DNA from: Dyadobacter soli
Lineage (GTDB): Bacteria > Bacteroidota > Bacteroidia > Cytophagales > Spirosomataceae
DNA length: 64,000 bases
Direction of reading: 5' to 3'
Assembly: GCF_900101885.1 (NCBI RefSeq)
Contig: NZ_FNAN01000016.1
Coordinates: 62,001 to 126,000, forward strand
The notes under the pieces were generated by a model, which worked only from the letters and a program-made list of their open reading frames with translations, was not told the DNA's origin and did not search any database. The position numbers and the translations under genes were made by a program. Shown piece after piece: positions 1 through 9,393 of this stretch; the first letter of the stretch is position 1, and every line of letters begins with the position of its first letter.

Positions 1-209
1 ATAGCGCGTCCCTGGTATTGATTGTAAAGAATGCGCGGGGAGACGCTGGCTGCCATACTTTTTGTATCCATTTTAAAATGTCCGCCAGGTAGTTCCGGCA
101 TTGTTTTCGAATACAAAATTCGCTGTTTGGCTAATTCTCTGGTTTGGTCAAAAGTCCAATCTGCTTTGTTGAAACGTTCAATAGCTTGCCATGAATAGCA
201 AAAACAAAT
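1..209. other. Left-edge intergenic DNA, no confident gene
   Basis: No convincing gene is visible. On the minus strand one frame stays open from about position 200 to the left edge, with an in-frame ATG at 101-99, so the first codons of a gene continuing outside the window are possible. I recognise no family in the roughly 65 residues. The plus-strand frames are broken by stops. Confidence 0.3.
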
Positions 210-237
210 AAGCCCCGGACCTTCAAATCCGGGGCTT
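210..237. terminator. Rho-independent terminator (bidirectional)
   Basis: There is a perfect 10-bp stem, AAGCCCCGGA pairing with TCCGGGGCTT, around an 8-nt loop. T-rich DNA follows on both strands; reading minus, the stem is followed by ATTTGTTTTTGC. It lies 65 nt beyond the stop of the minus-strand SusD gene and most likely ends that operon. Confidence 0.85.
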
Positions 238-302
238 GCTTATTTTGCTTAATAAAATGCTTACTACTGAATTTAATATGGTTATCAACTCAGTCCATAG
301 GA

Positions 303-1763
303 TCAGTAACCGGGATTTTGCTGAATTTTATCGCGGTTAATATCGATCTGGCTTTGCGGGATCGGAAAAACGAGGTTGTTCTCGGTCAGCTCATTCACCA
401 GCCTGATCTGCTCTTTTTTACTATTCAGCACCGGTATCGCGCGGCCCGTGCGGACGAGGTCGAACCAGCGATGGCCCTCAAATGCCAGCTCCACACGTCT
501 TTCCTGCTCGATGGCCAACCGAAATGCCTGCTGGGTAGCGGTATTGGCGGCAGTTTTGGTGGCAAGCCCGGCGCGGGTGCGTACCATATTCAGGTAAGTG
601 AATGCTTCGCCGCTGGCCTGGTAGGCTGTTTCATTCAATGCTTCGGCATACATCAACAATACATCGGCGTAGCGTACCAGCGGGATGTTGTTGCCATTGT
701 CGTTTTTGGCGACGGGCACGTCATAGTACTTTTTGATAAACCGGTCGGGGATTGTCTGGCCCGCTGCATTGACGTATGATGCTGCCACCGAAACATCCTT
801 TCGGAGATCGCCGGTTTCGTAAGCATTGATAATGTCCAGCGTAGGCTGATTATTCCCGTCGCCGCCGAATGCGATCACCGCATTACCCGAATTCTGGGGA
901 GCAAAGGAATTCGGCCAGGAGTTTCCTTCGCCCGCACCGCCCGATTTGTACTGCACATCGAATACCGACTCCTTGTTGTTTTTGTTCGATACCTTGAAAA
1001 CATCCGCGTAGGAAGGCAGCAATGCGTAAGTGCCCTGGTCAATTACCTCTTTCAGCCTGGCGGCTGCGGGCGCATATTTTTTCTGTGTCAGATACACTTT
1101 GCCCAGGTATGCGCGCGCGGCGCCTTTGGTGGCCCGGCCATTGTCGGCAGCGGGGTAGGTGAGTGGCAGCACACTTTCCGCTTCGGTCAGGTCTTTCTCG
1201 ATCTGCGCATAAACCTCCGCTTTCGGGTTGCGGCCGAATGAGTAACCTTCGTCGGGATTAGCAATCGGTTTCAGGACCAGCGGCAGGTCGCCGAAAGTTT
1301 GTACCAATGTGAAATACACCACCGCACGCAAAAACTTCGTCTCGGCAATGTACCTGTTCTTCAAAGTTTCGTCCATCGTCACACCGCCGATCCTGTCCAG
1401 AATGGTATTGTAGCGGGCGATCGCATTGTATCCGTCGTTCCACCTGCCGGAGATAAACGGGTTGGTGGTACGGATATAAAACCGGTCGAATTCGTCCTGG
1501 TCGGTCACCGATCCGGAGGCAACGGCCACGGTATTGTCCGAAGCGATTTCACCGAAGATGTAGCTGTTTCCAGCCAATCCTCCCGCCTGCAAGCCGGCAT
1601 ACCCGCCATTGAGCGCGTTTTTGAAATCGTCTGCGGTTTGGTAAAAATTGTCGCTCGTCGGCGTCGAAATGGGCCGCAGGTCCAGGAACTGGTCGCTGCA
1701 TGCGCTGAGCAGGACGGTGGCGGCCAGGAAAATGTATGATCTTGCTATTTTCATTGTGTTCAA
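303..1763 (-). CDS. SusD/RagB family nutrient-binding lipoprotein (pair 1)
   Basis: This is the surface lipoprotein that caps a SusC channel and binds the substrate. The 486-residue protein has a lipoprotein signal ending in LLSAC, with the lipidated Cys near residue 22. It has the helical N-terminal RagB-type region with 'LDLRPISTPTSDNFY', the C-terminal SusD signature 'ELAFEGHRWFDLVRTG', and the family's usual ending in QNPGY. It lies 42 nt downstream of its SusC gene and just before a strong terminator, so it is the last gene of a FecR-SusC-SusD operon. The substrate cannot be read from the sequence. The family assignment is secure. Confidence 0.95.
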   Translation of the reverse strand: MNTMKIARSYIFLAATVLLSACSDQFLDLRPISTPTSDNFYQTADDFKNALNGGYAGLQAGGLAGNSYIFGEIASDNTVAVASGSVTDQDEFDRFYIRTTNPFISGRWNDGYNAIARYNTILDRIGGVTMDETLKNRYIAETKFLRAVVYFTLVQTFGDLPLVLKPIANPDEGYSFGRNPKAEVYAQIEKDLTEAESVLPLTYPAADNGRATKGAARAYLGKVYLTQKKYAPAAARLKEVIDQGTYALLPSYADVFKVSNKNNKESVFDVQYKSGGAGEGNSWPNSFAPQNSGNAVIAFGGDGNNQPTLDIINAYETGDLRKDVSVAASYVNAAGQTIPDRFIKKYYDVPVAKNDNGNNIPLVRYADVLLMYAEALNETAYQASGEAFTYLNMVRTRAGLATKTAANTATQQAFRLAIEQERRVELAFEGHRWFDLVRTGRAIPVLNSKKEQIRLVNELTENNLVFPIPQSQIDINRDKIQQNPGY

Positions 1764-1805
1764 TGTTTTGAAAAAATGCCGATCGCTCGGACTGTTTGAT
1801 GCCGA

Positions 1806-4800
1806 TCAGAATCCAATGTTGATACCCAGCGTGAAAGTTCTAGCCAAAGGATACGAGCCGTAATCCACCCCGGCCGCCAGCGGTCCCGGAAGCGGTGTGC
1901 CGGCGGTGGCGATGGTAGCCGATTCATAGTTACTCACCTCGGGATTATAATTGAGGTATTTGGTAAATGTGAAAAGGTTTTGTGCCGAAGCGTAAATACG
2001 AACCTGCTGCAATCGGGCCTTGCTGATCCACGCGGCGGGCAGCTGGTAACCCAGGCTCACATTCTGGATGCGCAGGTAGGACCCGTCTTCCACCCAGCGC
2101 GTCGAAATCGCATTGTTGTTGCCGGTAGTCCGTGCATTGGCGCGGGGCGTTACGCCGTCACCGGGATTTTCCGGCGACCGCCATCTGTTCAGTACCGTAC
2201 TCAGCTGGTTGGCATTTCCTTCCAGGTTTTCAAAAAAGCGACGGCTCAGGTTCAGGATTTCGCCACCCTGAGAACCCTGGATCGCAATGTTCAGATCAAA
2301 ACCTTTGTAGGTGAATGTGTTGGTCATTCCGTAAATGAAGTCTGGCTGGTTGTTACCGATGATCGTGCGGTCGTTCGCGTCGATCTTGCCGTCTGCATTG
2401 ATGTCTTCATATTTCACATCTCCCGGCCGTGTAGTCGGGTCGTGCGGATGGCTATCCACATCCGCCTGGTCTTTGAATACGCCTATCTGTTTAAAACCAA
2501 AGAAGCTTCCGATCGGCGATCCGATCTGGGTGATGTTGGTTTCGCCCACGCCGCTCGCGCTGCGGATCGGGTCGCCCGTGGGACCGAGTGCCAGTACTTT
2601 ATTGCGGTTCAATGAAAGGTTCAGGCTGGTGTTCCAGACGAATGCTTTGGTCAGGTTGCGGGTATTCAATGCAAATTCCCAGCCTTTGTTTTCCATTTTA
2701 CCAATATTCTTCACTGCCGTACCAAACCCGGTCAGCGTAGGTACGTTCACGGATAGCAGCAGGTCTTTGGTAATGCGACGGTAATAATCCACGATTAGGA
2801 AAACACGGTTGCCGAACAATCCCACGTCGATACCTGCGTCGAGCTGCTGGCTGCGCTCCCAGCCCAATTGCGGGTTGGCGAGCGACGATGGTGCCAGACC
2901 ATTCACCAGCGAGTTGTTGAAGCTGTAATTTTCGGAGCGCAGGGTGGCGACGTAGGGATATTGGTTGGTAAATGCATTATTCCCCGCTAACCCATAGCTC
3001 ACGCGGAGTTTGGCCTCAGAAATTGCCGAAATGCTTTTTGCAAAATCTTCTTCACTAATTCTCCATCCCAAAGATCCCGCCGGGAAAGTACCCCAGCGAT
3101 TTTCCGACCCAAAAATGGAAGAACCATCGCGGCGGACAGAGATATTCGCCAGGTATTTTCCCTTGTAATTATAATTGGCCCTCGCGAAATAGGAAGCGGA
3201 TGCATTTTCAAATCGTACTGATGATGCCGTGGTGGTGGTGCCGCTGGCGCTGCCGTTCAAAGTTTCTACCACGTCGTTCGGGTAGGAGCTGCCTGTTCCC
3301 TGACTGTCCTGGTAATGGAATTTGGTCGATTCCATACCGATCAGCACGTCGAAATTATGTACCTCGCGGAGTGATTTGCTGTAATTGAGCGTTTGGTTGA
3401 ACAGCCAGCTCAGCCCCTGGTCGGAGTATGCGGTACCCGTCGAGACGGATGGCGGCAAAATCTGGTTCAAAGGCATCCGGGAAGTACGGTACGCATTGCG
3501 GCGGTTGCCGCTGAAATTGACGTTCCCGGTCACGCGATAGGTGAAATCCTTGAAAAGTTTGAGTTCGGCGTAGGTATTTCCAAGCAGGTTGGTTGTAATG
3601 AATTGGCTGTTGTATTCGGTAATGTTGGCTACCGGGTTGGTGATGCCCGGATAGTTGTAGGGCGCCGCAAATGCGGTTTGCGACGTGTACGACCCCTCGG
3701 CGGCGTAAATAGGTATCATCGGCATTACCGACAGCGCCGAGTTGACCACCGCATTATCAGCCCAGTGACCCGCATCGCGCACTTCCTGCTGGACCCGGTA
3801 GGAAGGGTTGATGTTCAAACCTATTTTCAATGCCGGCAGCACATTCACTTCCACATTGGCACGCATGGTGTACCGGTCCATCGCCGACCGCCGGATCACA
3901 CCATCCTGCGTAAGATAGCCGCCGCTGATGCTATACCGGGCTTTGTCGGAACCACCGGAGGCCGAAAGCTGGTAGCTGCTCATTTTGCCCGTGCGGAATA
4001 TTTCGTCCTGATAATCAGTATAAGGAAGCGCCGCTACCTTGGCCGGATCGTCGAAATTAAACCACTCGAACACCTCGCCCCTCGGGTAGCGGTAGCGTAG
4101 ATAGTCCGTCGGACGGGCGCTGTTAGGGTCACTGATCTTGGCACCGGGCACATTGTCCAGGTAAGCATTGTTGGAAGCATCTTTCCCGAACTCGGCAAAC
4201 TGCTGCGAATTGATCAGGTCGAGCTTTTTACTGACCTGCTGGAAGCCGGTAAATATATCGAGGTTCACACTGGGCTTCCCGCTTTTGCCTTGCTTGGTAG
4301 TGACAAGGATAACGCCATTCGAACCTTTGGAACCATAAATGGCCGTCGAAGATGCATCTTTCAACACATCCATACTTTCGATGTCATTCGGGTTGAGATT
4401 CGCGAAAATGCTGGCATTTACGATGTTACCGTCGATCACGATGAGCGGCGCATTACCTGCGCTGATCGATCCGAACCCCCGCACCTTGATCGCCGGCGTC
4501 GCGCCGGGCGAGCCGCTGTTTTGCTGCACCACCACGCCCGGTATCTTTCCCTGCAACGCGGTTGCCACGTTCGAAACCGGCATATCGCGCAGCTCGCTCA
4601 TGGGTACCGACGAAATGGCCGCCGTGACGTCGGCGCGTTTTTGCGTACCATAGCCCACTACCACCACTTCCTCCAATGCCTTGGTATCCGTTTGCAAGGT
4701 AATTTCTATCACGCTTTCGTTTTCAATGCTCTTTTCCTGCGGTACGTAACCGACAAAGCTGAAAATCAGCGTAGCCGACCCGTCCGGTACCGATAGCTCG

Positions 4801-5363
4801 TAAGTTCCGTCGATATTGGTGCTGGTTCCGCGCTGCGTGCCTTTGACCACCACACTTACCCCGGGAAGTCCTTCGCCTTTTTCATCTTTTACTACCCCGC
4901 GCACAGTACGGTCGGCCTTGTTCACCGGCGATTGTTCGCCCGCGCCTGCCGGTGATGACTGGTTCCGCTCGGGCGCTGCCGGGGAGCCAGGTGAGGGGGC
5001 CGCGGCGGGGCGGCTGTAAATCATGTATGACTTTTTTTCGAACTGCTCAAAAATCAGGTCCAGCGGCGCGAGGGCTTCCGTCAGGATGGTTTCCAGCTTC
5101 TCGGTTTTGCGTTCCAGTATGGATGCGTCTACCGTTTTCTGGTTCATTTGCCTGTAATTGAAATTGAAGGCAACGCCGTATCGGGACGATAAGCTCTTCA
5201 AAAATTGCGGCAATGCTATCCTGGCAGGCTTACCGGGCTGAGCGGGTGTTTCCTGAGGATACCTGTGCGCATGGGCCACTAATTGCGCTCGTGCGTAGGA
5301 ATGCGTGAGCACCCCGGCACTAAAAATTAGCCAGCCACTACAAAACAGTAAGTTTTTCTTCAT
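1806..5363 (-). CDS. SusC/RagA TonB-linked outer-membrane transporter with STN domain (pair 1)
   Basis: This is the outer-membrane barrel that imports oligomers using TonB energy. Domains in order: a signal peptide (residues 1-27), an STN (secretin/TonB short N-terminus) domain at about 42-118, a Pro/Ala/Ser-rich linker, a carboxypeptidase-regulatory-like beta domain at about 150-228 with 'GLPGVSVVVKGTQRGT', a TonB-box region 'EEVVVVGYGTQKR', a plug with 'VIDGNIV' and 'DVLKDASSTAIYGSKGSNGVI', and a long C-terminal barrel. At 1185 residues it is at the long end of the family because of the STN domain. In this family STN contacts the FecR anti-sigma factor, and a fecR gene lies 85 nt upstream on the same strand, which supports transenvelope self-regulation. 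Confidence 0.96.
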   Translation of the reverse strand: MKKNLLFCSGWLIFSAGVLTHSYARAQLVAHAHRYPQETPAQPGKPARIALPQFLKSLSSRYGVAFNFNYRQMNQKTVDASILERKTEKLETILTEALAPLDLIFEQFEKKSYMIYSRPAAAPSPGSPAAPERNQSSPAGAGEQSPVNKADRTVRGVVKDEKGEGLPGVSVVVKGTQRGTSTNIDGTYELSVPDGSATLIFSFVGYVPQEKSIENESVIEITLQTDTKALEEVVVVGYGTQKRADVTAAISSVPMSELRDMPVSNVATALQGKIPGVVVQQNSGSPGATPAIKVRGFGSISAGNAPLIVIDGNIVNASIFANLNPNDIESMDVLKDASSTAIYGSKGSNGVILVTTKQGKSGKPSVNLDIFTGFQQVSKKLDLINSQQFAEFGKDASNNAYLDNVPGAKISDPNSARPTDYLRYRYPRGEVFEWFNFDDPAKVAALPYTDYQDEIFRTGKMSSYQLSASGGSDKARYSISGGYLTQDGVIRRSAMDRYTMRANVEVNVLPALKIGLNINPSYRVQQEVRDAGHWADNAVVNSALSVMPMIPIYAAEGSYTSQTAFAAPYNYPGITNPVANITEYNSQFITTNLLGNTYAELKLFKDFTYRVTGNVNFSGNRRNAYRTSRMPLNQILPPSVSTGTAYSDQGLSWLFNQTLNYSKSLREVHNFDVLIGMESTKFHYQDSQGTGSSYPNDVVETLNGSASGTTTTASSVRFENASASYFARANYNYKGKYLANISVRRDGSSIFGSENRWGTFPAGSLGWRISEEDFAKSISAISEAKLRVSYGLAGNNAFTNQYPYVATLRSENYSFNNSLVNGLAPSSLANPQLGWERSQQLDAGIDVGLFGNRVFLIVDYYRRITKDLLLSVNVPTLTGFGTAVKNIGKMENKGWEFALNTRNLTKAFVWNTSLNLSLNRNKVLALGPTGDPIRSASGVGETNITQIGSPIGSFFGFKQIGVFKDQADVDSHPHDPTTRPGDVKYEDINADGKIDANDRTIIGNNQPDFIYGMTNTFTYKGFDLNIAIQGSQGGEILNLSRRFFENLEGNANQLSTVLNRWRSPENPGDGVTPRANARTTGNNNAISTRWVEDGSYLRIQNVSLGYQLPAAWISKARLQQVRIYASAQNLFTFTKYLNYNPEVSNYESATIATAGTPLPGPLAAGVDYGSYPLARTFTLGINIGF

Positions 5364-5448
5364 TGGAATACTAATTTTAGGGTTTCAAGTACGTAATGCC
5401 ACCTGTTGCTTTTTACCTTGGCGGGGACAGAAGCGCAGGTGGATATTT

Positions 5449-6399
5449 TTATTCTATCACATAGGTCTGGCCGTCTTTACGGGCTTTTACCTGATAGAGT
5501 TTTTCAATCATGTTGAAGTAAGAATCAATAGAATCGGTCGGGATGGTGCCGGCGAAAGTTTCATTCCTGAATCCCGGCGTGCATTGGACCGTAATGCCGT
5601 ACGTATCCCGAATCCAGTCGAAGATTTCTCCCAACGGTTTGTTTTCCAGGTACATCGCGCCATCTTTCCAGCCAAGCCGCGGCTGCGCTTGCACGGCCGC
5701 TTTGGCCAATACGGGTTTTGCGCGGCTCCGGCTGATCATTTCATTAGGTTTCAGAACAATGTCAGGGGTTTCGCGCGATTGATCCACCACACGAACAGCA
5801 CCCGACCGGAGTACTACATTGACGTCGCCATGCCGGTTTACGACGTTGAAGACCGTACCAAGCACCTCCACATTCAGCTGGTTGGCCATATGCACGACGA
5901 ACTTGTTGTGATTGGCCGTGTGCCGCACCGAGAACTGCGCTTCCCCGTCGAGCCATACCTGGCGGTTCCCGAGCGAATCGGGGGCATAGCGCAAAGTCGA
6001 GTGGCCATTGAGCCACACTTCGGAACCTTCCGGCAGCACGATATGCTTCCGCTCGCCATAAGCAGTCCGGTATTCCAGCGGTCCCGGGTTATACAACCAC
6101 AGCCGGGCGGTGCCCACTATCAGCAAAATACCCACCAGACTGGCCGCCAGCATTACCCAGCGGTTCCGGCCAAGTGGCCGGACCGGGCGGAAAGAGCCCG
6201 GTTCGTGCTGCTGCACGGCGTGAACGATATTCTGAAAGATATCATGCTCTTGTGCCGACCGCTGCGCTTGGGAAAGACCATCTTCGGCCTCTGCGTCGAG
6301 CATTTGCTTCCAATGCATTTCCAGTAGCTCGCGTTCCTCGCGGGTGGCGGTGCCTTCTCGGTAGCAGCGGATCAGGTATTGGAGTTGCTTCGGATGCAT
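5449..6399 (-). CDS. FecR-family anti-sigma factor (system 1)
   Basis: This inner-membrane anti-sigma regulator receives the signal from the STN domain of SusC and controls the adjacent ECF sigma factor. I start it at the ATG at 6399 (MHPKQLQYLIRCYREG), because the frame continues upstream only to a GTG at 6441. The N-terminal cytoplasmic anti-sigma region is followed by one membrane segment ('VMLAASLVGILLIVG'). The periplasmic FecR domain follows, with 'RTAYGERKHIVLPEGSEVWLNG', and then the DUF4974-type C-terminus 'LGEIFDWIRDTYGITVQC'. It is transcribed towards SusC/SusD and divergently from the sigma gene at 6574, an arrangement typical of Bacteroidota nutrient systems. Confidence 0.93.
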   Translation of the reverse strand: MHPKQLQYLIRCYREGTATREERELLEMHWKQMLDAEAEDGLSQAQRSAQEHDIFQNIVHAVQQHEPGSFRPVRPLGRNRWVMLAASLVGILLIVGTARLWLYNPGPLEYRTAYGERKHIVLPEGSEVWLNGHSTLRYAPDSLGNRQVWLDGEAQFSVRHTANHNKFVVHMANQLNVEVLGTVFNVVNRHGDVNVVLRSGAVRVVDQSRETPDIVLKPNEMISRSRAKPVLAKAAVQAQPRLGWKDGAMYLENKPLGEIFDWIRDTYGITVQCTPGFRNETFAGTIPTDSIDSYFNMIEKLYQVKARKDGQTYVIE

Positions 6400-6573
6400 G
6401 TGATGGAGTTGGTTTATTGTATGACGGGCCACAGGAACCACTCCCTAAACTATTGTCAAGAAAAATCTTTGATTCGTTCTAAAAAAATTAAATCCAACCC
6501 GCAAGTGATGGCTTCACTAGGATAATACTTAATATTGTTAGACTTTTTTATAGAGATCTGTCTCCACCATTCC

Positions 6574-7161
6574 ATGCAGTTTTCCGCCTCAACGCCAGAC
6601 CACGACGAGTTACTTGCCGGCCTGAAAGCCGAGAATGAGGCGGCTTTCAGGAAGATTTATGAAAAGTTCTGGTCGCCCCTGTATGCGGTTGCTTACAATC
6701 ACGTTCGCGACCGGGCGGTGGCCGAAGAAATGGTTCAGGAGCTGTTCACCAAACTCTGGCTGAAACGCGACCAGCTGACCATCCACACATCCCTGCAAGC
6801 GTACCTGTACCAGTCGGTCCGTCACATGGTATACGACTACATTGACATGCAGCAGGTGCGGCGGCGCGTGCATGAGGAAATTCTCAGCCAGGGTTCGGAG
6901 ATAACTCATCTGACGGAAGAAACACTCGATTTTCAGGAGCTTCAACTGAGATTGGCCCAGGCAGTCGATGAGCTGCCGCAACCAGCCCAGGCCGTTTTCA
7001 AAATGAGCCGTCAGGAGTATTTGTCACTGAAAGAAATCGCAGGCCGCTTGAATGTTTCATCCAAAGCAGCAGAATATCACCTCACCCGTGCATTGCGGAT
7101 ACTCCGGCTCCGTTTGAAAGATTTTGTTTTAATAATGTCTTTTTTCCAAATGCTGCGTTAG
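6574..7161 (+). CDS. ECF RNA polymerase sigma-70 factor (system 1)
   Basis: This alternative sigma factor probably drives the divergent SusCD operon. The frame is open from a TTG at 6535, but I prefer the ATG at 6574 (MQFSASTPDHDELL). Region 2 is seen as 'AFRKIYEKFWSPLYAVAYNHV', with 'EEMVQELFTKLWLKRDQL' for region 2.4. Region 4 follows as 'ELPQPAQAVFKMSRQEYLSLKEIAGRL', with the helix-turn-helix 'SSKAAEYHLTRALRILR'. At about 195 residues it is normal for the Bacteroidota family 1 ECF group. It lies 175 nt from the FecR start on the other strand and is followed after about 93 nt by a second ECF gene, so two sigma/FecR/SusCD systems stand back to back. Confidence 0.93.
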   Translation: MQFSASTPDHDELLAGLKAENEAAFRKIYEKFWSPLYAVAYNHVRDRAVAEEMVQELFTKLWLKRDQLTIHTSLQAYLYQSVRHMVYDYIDMQQVRRRVHEEILSQGSEITHLTEETLDFQELQLRLAQAVDELPQPAQAVFKMSRQEYLSLKEIAGRLNVSSKAAEYHLTRALRILRLRLKDFVLIMSFFQMLR

Positions 7162-7224
7162 CGCTGCTTCTCTTTTTAAAAACATTTATTAATAGTATTT
7201 TCATATTCGATCCGTTTTGGTGTT

Positions 7225-7232
7225 TACATTTG
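7225..7232 (+). promoter_or_regulatory. Putative -7 element (TACATTTG) of the second ECF gene
   Basis: This is an exact match to the Bacteroidota -7 consensus TAnnTTTG, 22 nt before the proposed TTG start of the sigma gene. No TTG -33 element is present at the usual 19-21 nt spacing, so the call rests on the -7 element alone. Confidence 0.4.
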
Positions 7233-7254
7233 TACGAATCTGCCTGGTATTCCA

Positions 7255-7848
7255 TTGAAGATAGATGCCCTACATAATGAAGCGGAATTGCTGACTGATA
7301 TTGCAGCAGGCAGCGAAAGGGCATTTGCCACCCTCTTTCATTGGTACCGCGATAAAGTCTATTCCGCCGCATTCCGGCTCACCCATTCCAGTTTTTTGGC
7401 AGAAGAAGTTGTCCAGGATGTATTCTTAAAACTGTGGGTCAAAAGGGAAACATTGCCCGAGATTGCTGTTTTCGAGGATTACCTCTTCATTATGGCCCGC
7501 AACCACGTCTTTTCCGCCCTCAAAAAAATGGCGCGGCAGCAAGCGCTCGTCGACGACCTCCAGCTCGAAATACCCGTAGCCGAAAATACGACTTATAACC
7601 GCCTGCTCGATATCGAAATAGCGGAAATCGTGCACCAGGCGGTGGAGCTCTTGCCTGCACAGCAAAAACAGGTTTACCTCATGAGCAGGGAACAGGAACT
7701 GAAACGCGAAGAAATCGCGAAAACGCTGCGTATCTCTTCCGAAACCGTGAAAACACATCTCGCACGCGCATTGCGCCACATCCGTGCGTACAGCAAATTG
7801 AAGCTGGAAATCTCGATCTCCTGGCTGCTGTTTTTCCTGGTAAATTAA
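7255..7848 (+). CDS. ECF RNA polymerase sigma-70 factor (system 2)
   Basis: This alternative sigma factor is presumably released by the FecR encoded 98 nt downstream. Region 2 is seen as 'AFATLFHWYRDKVYSAAFRLT' with 'AEEVVQDVFLKLWVKRETL'. Region 4 is 'ELLPAQQKQVYLMSREQELKREEIAKTL' with the helix 'SSETVKTHLARALRHIR'. The best start is a TTG at 7255: the preserved N-terminus (KIDALHNEAELLTDIAAGSE) aligns with family proteins, and the next in-frame ATG would remove region 2. It begins the operon sigma-FecR-SusC-SusD that appears to continue into the sugar-oxidising genes. It is similar in layout to the preceding ECF gene but clearly diverged, so this is not a recent duplication. Confidence 0.9.
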   Translation: MKIDALHNEAELLTDIAAGSERAFATLFHWYRDKVYSAAFRLTHSSFLAEEVVQDVFLKLWVKRETLPEIAVFEDYLFIMARNHVFSALKKMARQQALVDDLQLEIPVAENTTYNRLLDIEIAEIVHQAVELLPAQQKQVYLMSREQELKREEIAKTLRISSETVKTHLARALRHIRAYSKLKLEISISWLLFFLVN

Positions 7849-7946
7849 TTTTTAAACTTTTTTTTGTCGCATTGTCCCCCGAAACCGTTTGGCAAAAGTC
7901 TTTACGGGTGAAGGTCGGTAACAGCCGTCCGTAATCCTGACTATTT

Positions 7947-9218
7947 ATGCAAAACCGACGACTGGACGACTTGTTTTTCCGGTATTGTGAAAAAAAGATA
8001 ACCGACGAAGAGCGGGAAGAGCTGATGACCCTGCTGCTGGCGGACGATAACCGTGAGCAGATCAACGGGCTGATCGACCAGTTTATCCGCAGCGACGGGA
8101 CGAAGCATTCGTTGTCGGACGAAACGGCAGACGATATCCTGAGTTCTATTTTTTCGGCTACCAGTCATCATTCGGACAATGCAGGCGCGCGCGGTTCCGG
8201 GTGGGATGAAAGTGTTACCGGGGAGGAATCCGGCCCGGGCGAGCCCGGCGCAACCAGGCCTATGTGGCTTTTTAAGCTGGCGGCGGCTTCGGTGGTGTTG
8301 TTCCTCATGTATGCGGGGTATCGCTGGGTGAACCGCGTACCGCCTGTACAGCCCGTGGCGGTGATGCAAAGCGTTTACGGCGACGATGCGGCAGCCGGCG
8401 GCAACAAGGCAAGCCTGACGCTGGCGGACGGACAAACCTATGACCTGAATACGATTACCGAGGGTAACCTGTCCGTGCAGCCCGGTACTACGATCGACAA
8501 GTCGAAAGGGGAGGTCATTTACGGCAAAACTATCGCGAAAGACGGTTCTCCGGCCTATAATGTGCTGCGGACGCCGTTAGGCGGGCAATACAAGATCGTG
8601 CTGCCGGATGGTTCCAAAGCCTGGCTGAATGCAGGTTCCAGTTTGAAATACCCCACCGCATTTACAGGTAACCGGCGCGATGTGGAAATGTCCGGCGAGG
8701 TGTATTTTGAAATAGAACCCGATAAAACCAGGCCGTTCCTGGTGCGGGTGGTGGATAAGAATGTGAAAGGTAAGGATATGGAAATCACCGTCTTGGGTAC
8801 GCATTTCAATATCAGTTCCTATGGCGACGAGCCTACCATGCAGACGACCCTGCTCGAAGGCTCCGTGCGGGTGGAGAAGGACGAGGTCACCAAAGTGCTT
8901 TCGCCGGGACAGCAGGCGCGTGTGGCAATGGGTGAGGCGGCGCATGAAATCGCGGTAAAAACGGTGGATACCGAGAGTGTGGTAGCATGGAAGGAGGGAC
9001 GGTTCGAATTCAACGGCAATATCCGGGAGATTATGCGGCAGATTTCGCGCTGGTACGACCTGGATGTAAGGTACGAGGGAAATGTGGAGCGAAAGTCGTT
9101 TGCCGGGACCATTTCCCGCAAAAATAATGTGTCGGAAGTGCTGAAAATGCTCGAAATGACGGGTGGCATTCAGTTCCGGATCGACGATAGAAAGATTACC
9201 GTAAAAAATACAGATTGA
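7947..9218 (+). CDS. FecR-family anti-sigma factor (system 2)
   Basis: This is a membrane anti-sigma factor of 423 residues. The N-terminal cytoplasmic part begins MQNRRLDDLFFRYCEKKITDEEREELMTLL. A single membrane span ('LAAASVVLFLMYAGYRWV') follows. The periplasmic FecR domain is seen as 'NVLRTPLGGQYKIVLPDGSKAWLNAGSSLKYP' and 'VLGTHFNISSYGDE', and the DUF4974 C-terminus as 'REIMRQISRWYDLDVRYEG' ending near 'SFAGTISRKNNVSEVLKMLE'. It is longer than the system 1 FecR because of a linker between the membrane span and the FecR domain. It sits between its sigma gene and an STN-containing SusC, which is its expected signalling partner. Confidence 0.94.
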   Translation: MQNRRLDDLFFRYCEKKITDEEREELMTLLLADDNREQINGLIDQFIRSDGTKHSLSDETADDILSSIFSATSHHSDNAGARGSGWDESVTGEESGPGEPGATRPMWLFKLAAASVVLFLMYAGYRWVNRVPPVQPVAVMQSVYGDDAAAGGNKASLTLADGQTYDLNTITEGNLSVQPGTTIDKSKGEVIYGKTIAKDGSPAYNVLRTPLGGQYKIVLPDGSKAWLNAGSSLKYPTAFTGNRRDVEMSGEVYFEIEPDKTRPFLVRVVDKNVKGKDMEITVLGTHFNISSYGDEPTMQTTLLEGSVRVEKDEVTKVLSPGQQARVAMGEAAHEIAVKTVDTESVVAWKEGRFEFNGNIREIMRQISRWYDLDVRYEGNVERKSFAGTISRKNNVSEVLKMLEMTGGIQFRIDDRKITVKNTD

Positions 9219-9393
9219 TTACCTTCAACTTAACCCTGAAACAACAATGAAACGCCTGAACTCCTCCTGAGCAGCATTTGGAAGGATAATGAGGAAAAAG
9301 ACCGGATGCGTTGCGACCGCACCCGGCCCGACCTGATTAATCCTGAGATCATTGGACAACGATACATTCACTTTTAACCAGGCATACAAAACT
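9219..9393 (+). promoter_or_regulatory. FecR-SusC intercistronic leader with micro-ORFs and an imperfect hairpin
   Basis: This gap of about 175 nt holds a 7-codon ORF (ATG at 9247, M-K-R-L-N-S-S) and a second short frame from about 9290 (M-R-K-K-T-G-C...). An imperfect hairpin is formed by CGGATGCG and CGCACCCG at about 9303-9326. No T-run follows, so it is not a classic terminator. It may be a processing or attenuation segment that lowers or raises SusC relative to the regulators, or simply spacer. Confidence 0.3.
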
